A stretch of DNA of 64,000 nucleotides from CAWUEX02 sp963921305 (GTDB lineage: Bacteria > Pseudomonadota > Alphaproteobacteria > Rhodospirillales > Rhodospirillaceae). The notes under the pieces are model-generated. The model saw only the letters and a list, made by a program, of their open reading frames with translations. It made no database searches and had not been told where the DNA came from. This document shows positions 27,443-35,624 of this stretch, piece after piece. Both the position numbers and the translations under genes were made by a program. The stretch is from contig CAWUEX030000002.1 in the NCBI GenBank assembly GCA_963921305.4, positions 558,001-622,000 of the forward strand, written 5' to 3'. Numbering within the stretch: position 1 is the first letter of the stretch; every line of letters starts with the position of its first letter.

Positions 27443-27824
27443 CTAAGCGTCGAGGTCTTTGAGGTAGGCGTCGTAAGCGGCTTGATCCATCAGCTCATCT
27501 AGCTGACCGGCATCATTGAGAGTCATCTTGAAAAACCAGCCACCGCCGGTGGGATCGGAGTTGACGGTGTCGGGTGCATCGGCGAGCGCACCATTGCCTT
27601 CGGTGACCGTGCCCGAAACCGGCGCGTACACTTCGCTGGCCGCTTTGACGGACCTCAACGACAGCAGCTTCACCGCCCTTCTCCACCGACTTGCCAGCAT
27701 CCGGCACTTCGACAAAAACGATATCGCCGAGCTGGCCCTGGGCGTAGTCGGTAATCCCCACAGTGGCGGTGTCGCCGTCCACGAGAATCCACTCGTGCTC
27801 CTTGGTGTAACGCAAATCTGTCAT
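27443..27824 (-). pseudogene. gcvH: glycine cleavage system H protein, interrupted by a one-base frameshift
   Basis: Lipoyl carrier of the glycine cleavage system. The first frame reads MTDLRYTKEHEWILVDGDT through GEAAVVE and then goes out of frame. The second frame resumes with SVKAASEVYAPVSGTVTEG and runs to the normal end at 27443. Removing one of the two C at 27653-27654 joins them into a typical 126-residue protein with the lipoylated Lys (codon 27644-27646) in ESVKAASEVY. The frameshift is 7 nt from that Lys, so the product as written could not carry lipoate. All other operon genes are intact, so a base-call error is more likely than a real lesion. The ATG overlaps the gcvT stop (ATGA). 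Confidence 0.92.
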
Positions 27825-28957
27825 GGTTTTCCCCTGTAGTACCGCTGCGGGACGAACGGCAGTTGAACGACATCGGCCTCAAGGGCCTTGCCGCGGACGA
27901 TAAGATGCAAACGGGTGCCCGGCTGGGCGTGGGCAGCAGCAACGTAGCCCATGGCCACCGGCCCTTCGACCGTCGGGCCAAAGCCGCCGGAGGTGACAAC
28001 ACCGATGTGTTCTCCCTCTGGCGTTTCGATCTCCGTGCCTTCCCGGGCCGGGGCACGGCCGAGCGGTTTGAGACCGACGCGCAGGCGGGCGGACCCCTCG
28101 TGCAGCTCATTTAGAATACGGGCGTCACCCGGAAAGCCGCCTTCCAAACGGCGGCGCTTGCCTATGGACCAGACCAGATCCGCCTCGACCGGCGAGGTGG
28201 TGTCGTCGATGTCATGACCGTACAAGCACAAACCCGACTCAAGGCGAAGGGAGTCGCGGGCACCAAGGCCAATGGCTTCAACCTCGGTTTCGCTGAGAAG
28301 CCGTTCGGCAAGAGCTTCGGCTTTGTCCGCCGCAACGGAAATCTCGAAGCCGTCTTCGCCGGTATAGCCGCAGCGGGAGACCACCACTTCGGCACCGTCG
28401 ATCACGGCAGACCGCAGCGACATGAACGGCATGGCGGCGCAATCCGGATCGAAGCGGGCCAGAACGTCGGCGGCTTTGGGCCCCTGCAGCGCGAGGAGCG
28501 CGCGGTCGTCTTTACGCTCAATCGAAACACGGTCGCCGAAGTGATCCGCGATCGCCGCGTAATCCTTGTCCTTGCACGCGGCATTGACGACCAGATGCAA
28601 CCGGTCCAAAGCACCGTCAACCGGGCGGGCGATCATCAGGTCGTCGATGATGCCGCCGTCAGCGTTGAGCAGCTGCGTATAGCGGATGCGGCCCGGCTTG
28701 AGCGCCTGGATTTCGCCGGGAACGAGTTCCTCAATCGCGGCGGCAAGATCTTCACCCACCAGATCAGCCTGGCCCATGTGAGAGACATCGAACAATCCGG
28801 CGGCGTCGCGGGTGTGCAGATGCTCTTTAAGAACCCCCAAGGGATACTGCACAGGCATGCTATAGCCCGCGAAGGGCACCATCTTTGCGCCGAGACGCAC
28901 GTGCAGCGCGTCCAACGGTGTGGTGAGAAGGCTGTCGCTTACGGCCGTGTCTGGCAC
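27821..28957 (-). CDS. gcvT: aminomethyltransferase (T-protein)
   Basis: Transfers the methylene group from aminomethylated GcvH to tetrahydrofolate, releasing ammonia. It has 378 residues. The N-terminal MVPFAGYSMPVQY and LFDVSHMGQ motifs are typical, as is YTGEDGFEISV with the folate-site residues. The GAR/GLGARDSLRLESGLCLYGHD segment follows, and a C-terminal beta-barrel ends the protein. The start is GTG 28957 with GGGGA upstream. It is the first gene of the operon, directly behind a tandem glycine riboswitch. Confidence 0.96.
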   Translation of the reverse strand: MPDTAVSDSLLTTPLDALHVRLGAKMVPFAGYSMPVQYPLGVLKEHLHTRDAAGLFDVSHMGQADLVGEDLAAAIEELVPGEIQALKPGRIRYTQLLNADGGIIDDLMIARPVDGALDRLHLVVNAACKDKDYAAIADHFGDRVSIERKDDRALLALQGPKAADVLARFDPDCAAMPFMSLRSAVIDGAEVVVSRCGYTGEDGFEISVAADKAEALAERLLSETEVEAIGLGARDSLRLESGLCLYGHDIDDTTSPVEADLVWSIGKRRRLEGGFPGDARILNELHEGSARLRVGLKPLGRAPAREGTEIETPEGEHIGVVTSGGFGPTVEGPVAMGYVAAAHAQPGTRLHLIVRGKALEADVVQLPFVPQRYYRGKP

Positions 28958-29023
28958 ACCGGTTATCCCCAGGTTCAGCTACAACAGAGTCGCCACCGGG
29001 CACGGCTGCCGCCATGTCCGATG

Positions 29024-29222
29024 CCCTCCTCTGTCGCAAGACCTGAGAGTTTCGCCGGTGCGTCGCGCGCTGCCAGCTGTCCCCGTCGGTGAGACGTCAG
29101 ACCACTGGCCTGCCGCCTACTTTCCAGAGTATCCGGCCCCCATGGTCCTGGTGCCTGAGAGATTCCGAGGGCGGTTGCTCCTTCGGCGCTGGCTACGGTG
29201 CGATCCGCGCCAGACTCTTCCA
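29024..29222 (-). ncRNA. tandem glycine riboswitch controlling gcvT-H-PA-PB
   Basis: Two glycine aptamers in series on the minus strand ahead of gcvT. The first (about 29219-29123) shows GCCGAAGGAGCAA, then AATCTCTCAGGCACCAGGACC. It is closed by AGAGT pairing with ACTCT. The second (about 29122-29024) shows CCGACGGGGACAG, AAACTCTCAGGT and the closing GACAGAGG. These match the conserved core of the class. A downstream CTCTGTTGT (28980-28988) could pair with the GCGACAGAG of the second aptamer and form an alternative structure just before the gcvT ribosome binding site. Confidence 0.9.
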
Positions 29223-29244
29223 CAGGGGTGTAGCGGATAGGTGT

Positions 29245-29273
29245 GATTAAACCGAGTCAGACCGGCAGGTCAA
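29245..29273 (-). promoter_or_regulatory. candidate promoter for the gcv operon
   Basis: On the minus strand TTGACC (29273-29268) is followed after exactly 17 nt by TTAATC (29250-29245), about 23 nt before the first riboswitch stem. The -35 is good and the -10 is weak. The position fits a transcript starting just ahead of the aptamer. Confidence 0.5.
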
Positions 29274-29289
29274 TGGCGCGACTCCGGCG

Positions 29290-29832
29290 TTAGCGGGATT
29301 GGCCGCGATTATACCGCAGTTGGCCGTCAGTGAGCTGAAATCCGAGATAGATATCGTAGCCGGCGGCGGTCAACTTGTCCTCAAGGGGAATGAAAATGCG
29401 CACATTCGACTCGGTGATTCGGTCCCGCCGGGCACCGCCACGGGGAATCCGGTAAGTGCGCTTGAACACCTTCTTGCCGGCAGCCTGTGGATAAAATCGC
29501 GGGATCGCAACGAAATAGTACAGATCAACCGGACCGGGCTCGACCGCGGGACCGCCGCTGACAATCATATCGACGTCCATCACGACTTCGACGCCATCGT
29601 CATTGAAGCTGCAATTGCCCTCGAAAGAGATGATCTCCGCCTGATATTTCACATCCGTGATGCTTTCGGACCCGCCGTCTTTAAACTCGGTCAGGCGCGC
29701 GGTGGCGTCATCGATGCGCACCTCCGGGCATGGCGGGACCGGCTCAAGGGCACAACCGGACAAACCGGCGAGAGCGGCAAGGCCGAGCGAGAGCGCTGCG
29801 AGGCGGAACGGGCGGACAAGAGAGAACAACAT
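29290..29832 (-). CDS. putative lipoprotein of unknown function
   Basis: A 180-residue protein with a lipoprotein signal: hydrophobic residues about 6-26 and lipobox LSGC with Cys27. The mature part is about 150 residues of predicted strands with an early CPEVRIDDATARLTEF segment. A later stretch reads YFVAIPRFYPQAAGKKVFKR. Two further Cys could form a disulfide. I do not recognise a characterised family. Similar short lipoproteins occur beside gcv or ispH genes in alphaproteobacteria, but that is only recollection. The ATG at 29832 gives the clean signal; a longer in-frame start is possible. The ribosome binding site is weak. Confidence 0.7.
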   Translation of the reverse strand: MLFSLVRPFRLAALSLGLAALAGLSGCALEPVPPCPEVRIDDATARLTEFKDGGSESITDVKYQAEIISFEGNCSFNDDGVEVVMDVDMIVSGGPAVEPGPVDLYYFVAIPRFYPQAAGKKVFKRTYRIPRGGARRDRITESNVRIFIPLEDKLTAAGYDIYLGFQLTDGQLRYNRGQSR

Positions 29833-29849
29833 AACGGATTGAAAGTAGC

Positions 29850-30119
29850 CTAAAGCTTGGCGTGGGAGCCGTCGCACATTGGCTGGCGCGATGAGGCCTT
29901 GCAACCGCAAAAGTACACGGTCCCATCTTTCTCCGCAGTCAGTTGATGGGGAGCAAAATCCGTGCCCTTATGGGACCCATCACAGAACGGCTGCTTTGCG
30001 CTGCGCCCGCAGGTACACCACCAGTAAGATTTGCCGGCCTCAACGTCGACCGGATAAGGCGCCTTCTGAGCGACCACGGCGGTACTGGCGTCAGGCGCCC
30101 CGTTGTCTGCATCCGTCAT
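29850..30119 (-). CDS. double CDGSH-type iron-sulfur protein
   Basis: Small 89-residue protein with two CDGSH motifs. The ligand sets are C35, C37, C46 and H50, and C71, C73, C82 and H86, each of the C-x-C-x8-C-x3-H form. Each is expected to bind one redox-active 2Fe-2S cluster. No membrane anchor is visible, so it is probably cytosolic. Bacterial members are small electron carriers of uncertain partner. It precedes the lipoprotein gene by 17 nt on the same strand and diverges from ispH. Confidence 0.9.
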   Translation of the reverse strand: MTDADNGAPDASTAVVAQKAPYPVDVEAGKSYWWCTCGRSAKQPFCDGSHKGTDFAPHQLTAEKDGTVYFCGCKASSRQPMCDGSHAKL

Positions 30120-30294
30120 GTGTTCGACCTTTTGCCGGTTCTGGTTATCTGCTAAGGAAAGGGCCGTTTTCTGCCGGTTTTGGGCGACATGTGCTTCCCC
30201 GCAGGCGATATCGGCGCAACAATACCGGCGTCACAAAGAAGATGCCAGCGGCATCACTCCGCCGTTCCCAGGCTCGGCCAACACACAGGGTAAA

Positions 30295-31239
30295 ATGACG
30301 CGACCTGCTCTCACAATCCTTCTAGCCGGCCCGCGCGGCTTCTGCGCCGGGGTCGACCGGGCGATCTTGGTCGTCGAGAAGGCCTTGGAGGCGCATGGCG
30401 CCCCGGTCTATGTGCGCCACGAGATTGTCCATAACCGGTATGTGGTGGAAAACCTGGAGGCCAAGGGCGCCGTCTTCGTCGAGGAACTGGATGAAGTGCC
30501 CGATGGTGTGCCGGTGGTGTTCTCCGCCCATGGCGTGCCGAAATCCGTTCCGGAAGCGGCCGGCGCGCGTGGACTAGATTATATCGACGCGACCTGCCCA
30601 CTGGTGTCCAAGGTGCACATGGAAGCCCACCGGCATGCCCGCACCGGCCGACACATTTTATTGATCGGCCATGCCAACCATCCTGAAGTGATCGGCACCA
30701 TGGGCCAGGTGCCCGAAGGGTCGATGACGTTGATCGAGACCGTGGATGATGCCGAGGCCCTCCAGCCTTCCGACCCGGACAATCTCGCCTTTGTCACCCA
30801 GACCACGCTGTCGGTGGATGACACGGCGGACATCATCGCCGTCCTGCAACGCCGTTTCCCGAGCATTTCCGGGCCGCGCAAAGAAGACATCTGCTACGCG
30901 ACAACCAACCGGCAGGCCGCCGTTAAGGCCATTGCGGAAAAATGCGACGCGCTGGTGGTCATCGGCGCCCCAAATTCATCGAACTCAAAACGTCTTGTCG
31001 AAGTCGGCCATAAAGCCGGATGCGGCGACGCCATTCTGGTGCAACGAGCCAAGGACATCCCGTGGGACCAACTGAAAGATGGCGACACCCTGGGCGTGAC
31101 GGCGGGCGCATCGGCCCCTGAGGTCCTGGTGGAAGAAGTCATCGCCGCGGCCCGGGAACGCTTCGATATCACCGTCGAGGAAGTGCGCGTTGCCGAAGAA
31201 AACGTGACGTTCAATCTCCCGCGCGCGTTAAGCGCTTAG
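30295..31239 (+). CDS. ispH: 4-hydroxy-3-methylbut-2-enyl diphosphate reductase
   Basis: Last enzyme of the MEP isoprenoid pathway, reducing HMBPP to IPP and DMAPP with a 4Fe-4S cluster. The three cluster Cys are C17 in GFCAGV, C101 in ATCPLV and C200 in ICYATTN. The HAN/GHANHPEVIGT and IGAPNSSNSKRL substrate motifs are present. It has 314 residues, which is normal. The ATG at 30295 follows AGGG; a far upstream in-frame start would add non-homologous sequence. It heads a plus-strand run with thrB and rnhA. Confidence 0.97.
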   Translation: MTRPALTILLAGPRGFCAGVDRAILVVEKALEAHGAPVYVRHEIVHNRYVVENLEAKGAVFVEELDEVPDGVPVVFSAHGVPKSVPEAAGARGLDYIDATCPLVSKVHMEAHRHARTGRHILLIGHANHPEVIGTMGQVPEGSMTLIETVDDAEALQPSDPDNLAFVTQTTLSVDDTADIIAVLQRRFPSISGPRKEDICYATTNRQAAVKAIAEKCDALVVIGAPNSSNSKRLVEVGHKAGCGDAILVQRAKDIPWDQLKDGDTLGVTAGASAPEVLVEEVIAAARERFDITVEEVRVAEENVTFNLPRALSA

Positions 31240-31250
31240 GGGGATACCTG

Positions 31251-32213
31251 ATGGCGGTTTACACGGAAGTTGACGACGAAGCCCTGGAGGACTTTGTCGC
31301 CCACTACGATATCGGCCGGGTGGTGTCCTGCAAGGGCATTGCCGAAGGCGTGGAAAACTCGAACTATCTGCTGCACACCGATCAGGGCCCGTTCATTCTG
31401 ACGCTGTATGAGAAACGCGTTGCGCCCGAAGACCTGCCCTTCTTCCTTGGCCTTATGCAGCACCTGGCCGCCTCGGGTGTGAAGTGCCCAGTGCCCGTCA
31501 CCGCACGTGATGGCAAGGCACTGCAAACCTTGGCCGGGCGGCCTGCAGCGATCATCACGTTCCTGCAGGGCATGTGGCCACGACGCGTGACACCCAGCCA
31601 TTGCGCGCAACTGGGCCGCGCCATGGCCGGTCTGCACAGCGCCGGTACGACGTTCGATCAGACCCGCGCGAACGATTTGTCGGTGGACGGATGGAAGCAT
31701 TTGTTCGCCGCCTGCGCCGACCACGCCGATGAAGTGGCAGAGGGCCTCCATCAAGAAGTGGGCGATGAACTCGATCACCTGGCATCAACCTGGCCCGCGG
31801 ACTTGCCGTCGGGGGTCATCCACGCCGATTTGTTTCCGGACAACGTGTTCTTTTTGGACGACACGCTCTCAGGCGTTATCGATTTCTATTTCGCCTGCAC
31901 AGATTTCCTGGCCTACGACATCGCCGTGTGCCTCAACGCCTGGTGTTTCGAGGCGGACGGGCAGATGAACGTGACCAAAGCCCATCGCCTGCTGGCTGGA
32001 TATGAAGAAGTCCGCCGCCTGACGCCGGAAGAGAAGGAAACACTGCCGCTGCTGGCGCGTGGCGCGGCGATGCGGTTCCTGCTGACGCGGCTGTACGATT
32101 GGGTCAACACACCGGACGGTGCACTGGTCAAACCGAAGAACCCGCTCGAGTACCTGCACAAACTGCGCTTTCACCGTGGTGTGCGCGATATCGGCGCGTA
32201 TGGATTAACGTGA
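31251..32213 (+). CDS. thrB: homoserine kinase (ThrB, APH-fold type)
   Basis: Phosphorylates homoserine in threonine synthesis. It is the aminoglycoside phosphotransferase-like type found in alphaproteobacteria and pseudomonads, 320 residues. It shows EGVENSNYLLHT in the nucleotide loop, the LTLYEKR Lys, the catalytic HADLFPDNVFF motif and the metal-binding IDFYFACTD. A KNPLEYLHKLRFH tail is typical. thrC lies separately near 39 kb. The gene starts 11 nt after ispH and is followed 10 nt later by rnhA. Confidence 0.95.
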   Translation: MAVYTEVDDEALEDFVAHYDIGRVVSCKGIAEGVENSNYLLHTDQGPFILTLYEKRVAPEDLPFFLGLMQHLAASGVKCPVPVTARDGKALQTLAGRPAAIITFLQGMWPRRVTPSHCAQLGRAMAGLHSAGTTFDQTRANDLSVDGWKHLFAACADHADEVAEGLHQEVGDELDHLASTWPADLPSGVIHADLFPDNVFFLDDTLSGVIDFYFACTDFLAYDIAVCLNAWCFEADGQMNVTKAHRLLAGYEEVRRLTPEEKETLPLLARGAAMRFLLTRLYDWVNTPDGALVKPKNPLEYLHKLRFHRGVRDIGAYGLT

Positions 32214-32223
32214 GCGAACGGGC

Positions 32224-32685
32224 ATGAGCGACACGCCAGCAAGATCCGTTGAGCTGTATACGGATGGCGCCTGCCTGGGCAATCCAGGACCCGGTGGCTG
32301 GGGGGCGCTGTTGCGTTTCAACAGCACGGAAAAGGAACTGTCCGGCGGGGAAGCGGATACCACCAACAACCGCATGGAGCTCCTCGCGGTCATCGAAGGC
32401 CTCAACGCCTTGACCCGGCCGTGCACCGTGGAGGTCTATACCGACAGCCAGTATGTCCAGAAGGGAATCACCGAATGGATTTCCGGCTGGAAGGCGCGCG
32501 GCTGGAAAACGGCTGCGAAAAAACCGGTCAAAAATGCCGACCTGTGGCAAGCCCTAGATGCCGCACAAGAACCGCATCGGGTCTCATGGCACTGGGTCAA
32601 GGGGCACGCGGGTCATCCCGAAAACGAGCGGGTGGATGATCTGGCCCGGATGGAAGCGCAGAACATTCAGGCAGAGAGATTCTAG
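32224..32685 (+). CDS. rnhA: ribonuclease HI
   Basis: Degrades RNA of RNA-DNA hybrids. It has 153 residues with the full acidic active site: D14 in YTDGACLGN, E52 in NRMELLAV, D74 in VYTDSQYV and D138 in VDDLARM. The WHWVKGHAGHPENE handle with catalytic His131 is also present. The order ispH-thrB-rnhA is common in alphaproteobacteria. The 3' end overlaps the convergent peroxiredoxin gene by 4 nt. Confidence 0.97.
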   Translation: MSDTPARSVELYTDGACLGNPGPGGWGALLRFNSTEKELSGGEADTTNNRMELLAVIEGLNALTRPCTVEVYTDSQYVQKGITEWISGWKARGWKTAAKKPVKNADLWQALDAAQEPHRVSWHWVKGHAGHPENERVDDLARMEAQNIQAERF

Positions 32686-33170
32686 CCCGGCACAAGCGCT
32701 CCGAGCACATGATCGGCACCGGACACACCGAAGCCGCCCGGCGGTTCAATGAAGACGTGCTCAACGATCCCGTCGTTAATCACTAAGGCAAAACGCTGGG
32801 CACGGATGCCCATGCTGCGCTCCGTCTGATCCGCGGCGAGGTCCAAGGCCGTGACGAAGGCTGCGTTGCCATCGGCCACCATGAGAATGTCACCGGCGTT
32901 GTTCTTTTGTGCCCATGCGGCCAAGACGAAGGCATCGTTGGTGGAGACGCAGGCGATGCGTGCGACACCGGCGTCTTGAAAAGCGTCAAAGCGTTCGATG
33001 TAGCCGGGCAGATGACGTGCTGAGCATGTCGGCGTAAACGCACCGGGGACGGCAAACAAAACAGATTGCCCGACGCTGAACAGTGCACCAGTTGTAGTGG
33101 CGAGCGGACCCTGGGGACGCGCGACGAACACGGCAACGTCGGGCAGTTTATCTCCGGTTTGAATCGGCAT
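32682..33170 (-). CDS. peroxiredoxin, Prx5/AhpE-like (glutaredoxin-type)
   Basis: Thiol peroxidase of 162 residues, reducing hydrogen peroxide or organic peroxides. The peroxidatic Cys49 lies in VPGAFTPTCS, and the Prx5-type segments GYIERFDAF, CVSTNDAFVLAAW and DQTERSMGIRAQRFALVINDG-like follow. It commonly follows rnhA in alphaproteobacteria. No secretion signal is visible, so it acts in the cytosol. No C-terminal resolving Cys is evident, which suggests external reduction by glutaredoxin or thioredoxin. Confidence 0.94.
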   Translation of the reverse strand: MPIQTGDKLPDVAVFVARPQGPLATTTGALFSVGQSVLFAVPGAFTPTCSARHLPGYIERFDAFQDAGVARIACVSTNDAFVLAAWAQKNNAGDILMVADGNAAFVTALDLAADQTERSMGIRAQRFALVINDGIVEHVFIEPPGGFGVSGADHVLGALVPG

Positions 33171-33317
33171 CAGGTGATCAGTTTACGTGCGGTGTGAAAT
33201 TTTTTCACCTGTGCACACGCCTGTATCTTTGACAGTTCGCTGAGTGACGTAAATTGCAAGGCAATTTTTCGCGTCCGTGCCCTTGTTTTGCCATCATCCC
33301 AGGCGCATCCTAATACC

Positions 33318-33893
33318 ATGATACGGAGTTCATCGGACCCGCGTTATCTGTCTGGCCAGTTTCTTGTCGCCATGCCCAGTATGGGCGACCCCCGCTTCGA
33401 GAAATCGGTGATTTACATGTGCGCCCATTCCGAAGACGGCGCGATGGGGCTGATCGTCAACCAGCCGCTGGACGAGCTGAACTTCCCCGACATTCTTGAA
33501 CAAATCGGTATTGAACCGACACCGGCGTGCGACCGCATCATCGTGCACTGCGGCGGCCCGGTGGAATCCGCACGGGGCTTCGTACTTCATTCGTCCGATT
33601 ATCAAATGGACGGCACCATGGTGGTCGACGAAACCGTTGCGTTGAGTGCCACAACCGAAGTTCTGAAAGCCATCGCTTATGGCACGGGGCCGAAGCGGTG
33701 CCTGATGGCGCTGGGCTATGCGGGCTGGGGTGCCGGACAACTGGACGACGAAATTAAGAGCAATGCCTGGCTCAGCGTGCCGGCGGACAGCGACCTATTG
33801 TGGTCCGACGACAGTGAGACCAAGTGGGAGCGGGCGCTGAATATCCTCGGCATCAGTCCGGCAATGCTGTCGGGCGAAGCGGGCCACGCTTAA
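33318..33893 (+). CDS. yqgE: YqgE/AlgH family protein (UPF0301)
   Basis: A 191-residue protein of the conserved YqgE/AlgH family. It shows YLSGQFLVAMPSMGDPRFEK near the start, then MGLIVNQPL and VHCGGPVES. LGYAGWGAGQLDDEIKSNAWL is near the end. These are the family signature blocks. The molecular function is not established. The ATG at 33318 is preferred to an upstream TTG ten codons earlier, although the ribosome binding site is weak. It is divergent from the peroxiredoxin gene. Confidence 0.93.
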   Translation: MIRSSSDPRYLSGQFLVAMPSMGDPRFEKSVIYMCAHSEDGAMGLIVNQPLDELNFPDILEQIGIEPTPACDRIIVHCGGPVESARGFVLHSSDYQMDGTMVVDETVALSATTEVLKAIAYGTGPKRCLMALGYAGWGAGQLDDEIKSNAWLSVPADSDLLWSDDSETKWERALNILGISPAMLSGEAGHA

Positions 33894-33907
33894 CCCACCA
33901 CCCCCCT

Positions 33908-34669
33908 TTAATGCGCCGTCCAGCCGCCGTCGACCTTGAGGCACGAACCGGTCACCATCCGCGAAGCCGGTGCGGCGAGGTACACCACCGCGCTGGCGAC
34001 ATCTTCGACCTGGCCGAGATGCCCAAGAGGAATTTGGTTGAGCACGGAGTCCTTGAACGCAGGATCGTCGAAGAACGGCTTGGTCAGCGGCGTTTCGATA
34101 AACGTCGGCGCGACCGTGTTGACGCGTATGCCGTGGGGGGCAAGCTCCACCGCCATCGCCTTGGCCAGACCTTCGATGGCGTGTTTTGAGGCGCAGTAGA
34201 CCGTGCGGTTGACCGCGCCGACATGTCCCATTTGCGACGACATATGGATGATCGATCCACCACGCTTGTCGCGCACCATGCGTTCGGCAACCGCTTGGGC
34301 GGCGAAAAAGGCCGCGCGCACGTTGATGGCCATGATTTGGTCGAAGTGATCTTCGGTCACGTCGCCGAAAGGCTCGGGAATGTTGGTGCCGGCGTTGTTG
34401 AGAAAAATATCAAGCGGCGGCCCGTCGTTAACCACCTTGGTCAACGCAGCCACATCGGTCACATCGCACGATGCCGTCGTCACTTTGCGCCCCAGCGCGG
34501 AAACCTGTTCGGCGGTTTCGTCAAGCGCATCTGCATTGCGGGCGACGAGCACCAAATCAGCACCCGCCTCCGCCAGTGCCAGTGCGCAACCGGCGCCAAG
34601 GCCTTTGGAGCCCCCGGTCACCAGGGCAGTCAGACCGCTGAGGCCGAATGGAGACCCGCCACCCGCCAT
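33908..34669 (-). CDS. short-chain dehydrogenase/reductase
   Basis: Classical SDR oxidoreductase, 253 residues. The cofactor motif TGGSKGLG is at 18-25, NNAG at 91-94 and the catalytic Ser145, Tyr158 and Lys162 (YCASK) are present. The Asp of the CDVTD motif is at 69. The C-terminus ends GSCLKVDGGWTAH, as is usual. It starts 1 nt after the stop of the 3-hydroxyacyl-CoA dehydrogenase-like gene, so it belongs to a three-dehydrogenase operon. A longer start 31 codons upstream would overlap that gene and is rejected. The substrate is unknown; sugars, polyols or sulfonates are possible from context. Confidence 0.92.
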   Translation of the reverse strand: MAGGGSPFGLSGLTALVTGGSKGLGAGCALALAEAGADLVLVARNADALDETAEQVSALGRKVTTASCDVTDVAALTKVVNDGPPLDIFLNNAGTNIPEPFGDVTEDHFDQIMAINVRAAFFAAQAVAERMVRDKRGGSIIHMSSQMGHVGAVNRTVYCASKHAIEGLAKAMAVELAPHGIRVNTVAPTFIETPLTKPFFDDPAFKDSVLNQIPLGHLGQVEDVASAVVYLAAPASRMVTGSCLKVDGGWTAH

Positions 34670-34670
34670 A

Positions 34671-35615
34671 TCAGTCCCCCAAGTCCTGCGTGGCTTTGGC
34701 CTTGTGCGCAGCCAAGGCCATAAGGCGGCGGTCGCGCCAGTTGCGGCGGTCCGCAAGCTCATTCGCTTTCACGTTCGTGCGCCGTTCCGCTTCAACCTTG
34801 GCGATGAGGCCTTCACTCCACGGCTTCGGTTCGGTGCGGTCTTGCGCGACCTGATGATACAACGGAGCCAGCCGCGCCGCATAATCGGCGACGCCGCCGG
34901 GCGCGTTAAGATCGATGGTCTGAAACGGCCCCATGAAGGACCAGCGCAAACCCAGACCGTGGGAGACAGTCTTGTCGATATCCTCCGCTGAAGCATAACC
35001 TTCCTCGAACAGCGCCCACGCCTCATTCAGCAAAGCGCCTTGCAAGCGGTTGAGGACGAAGCCCTCAACCTCGCGGTCGATCTTGATCGGTGTCTGTCCG
35101 ACTTCGGTCATCAGATCATACGTCTGATCGACCACGCTTGAGTCCGTCCACGGCGCCGGAACCAGTTCCACCAAAGGCACGAGATACGGCGGATTGACTG
35201 GATGGGCGATGAGACAGCGCTGCCGGTTGGCCACCTCTTCCGTGAAGGCGGACGCCGGAATGCCCGAGGACGAACTGCCGATAATGACCTCGGCTGGGCA
35301 CAGGGCATCGAGCGCCGCTGTGACCTCACTCTTAACCGGAATGGTTTCGAACACGGACTCCTGAACGTAGGTGACGCCGGCAACGGCATCTTCCAACGAC
35401 TCATGCACGGAGATGCGGTCCAACACCTTGGCCGCGTCATCGATCAAGTCGAACCGCTGTAAGTCCTCAAGATTGGCTTTGATGTCATCGCGCACCCGGG
35501 CACGCAGGTCATCGTTGCCGTCATAAATGCGCACCGGATAGCCCGTCCGGGCGAAGACGATGGCCCAACCCGCGCCAACCAGACCCGCGCCGACAACGGC
35601 AACAGGCACAGTCAT
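34671..35615 (-). CDS. 3-hydroxyacyl-CoA dehydrogenase family protein (lambda-crystallin / carnitine dehydrogenase-like)
   Basis: NAD-dependent dehydrogenase of 314 residues. The Rossmann motif GAGLVGAGW is at 9-17. The GSSSSGIPASAF and AHPVNPPYLVPLVELVP segments include the catalytic His. The EVEGFVLNRLQGALLNEAW block follows, and a short C-terminal helical domain ends the protein. This single-domain form is typical of L-gulonate 3-dehydrogenase, lambda-crystallin and L-carnitine dehydrogenase rather than beta-oxidation enzymes. It lies between the HisD-like and SDR genes with gaps of 9 and 1 nt, so it probably works in one oxidative catabolic route with them. Confidence 0.88.
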   Translation of the reverse strand: MTVPVAVVGAGLVGAGWAIVFARTGYPVRIYDGNDDLRARVRDDIKANLEDLQRFDLIDDAAKVLDRISVHESLEDAVAGVTYVQESVFETIPVKSEVTAALDALCPAEVIIGSSSSGIPASAFTEEVANRQRCLIAHPVNPPYLVPLVELVPAPWTDSSVVDQTYDLMTEVGQTPIKIDREVEGFVLNRLQGALLNEAWALFEEGYASAEDIDKTVSHGLGLRWSFMGPFQTIDLNAPGGVADYAARLAPLYHQVAQDRTEPKPWSEGLIAKVEAERRTNVKANELADRRNWRDRRLMALAAHKAKATQDLGD

Positions 35616-35624
35616 TTGGAAACC

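Noticed and set aside
28214..29092. 292-residue plus-strand frame antisense to gcvT and its riboswitch
   Set aside because: It lies opposite a strongly supported gcvT and the riboswitch, with no recognisable domains and a composition typical of GC-rich antisense frames.
30103..30294. N-terminal extension of IspH by 64 residues
   Set aside because: The ATG at 30295 with AGGG gives the standard IspH N-terminus; the upstream part is Cys/Trp-rich, unlike the family, and overlaps the divergent CDGSH promoter region.
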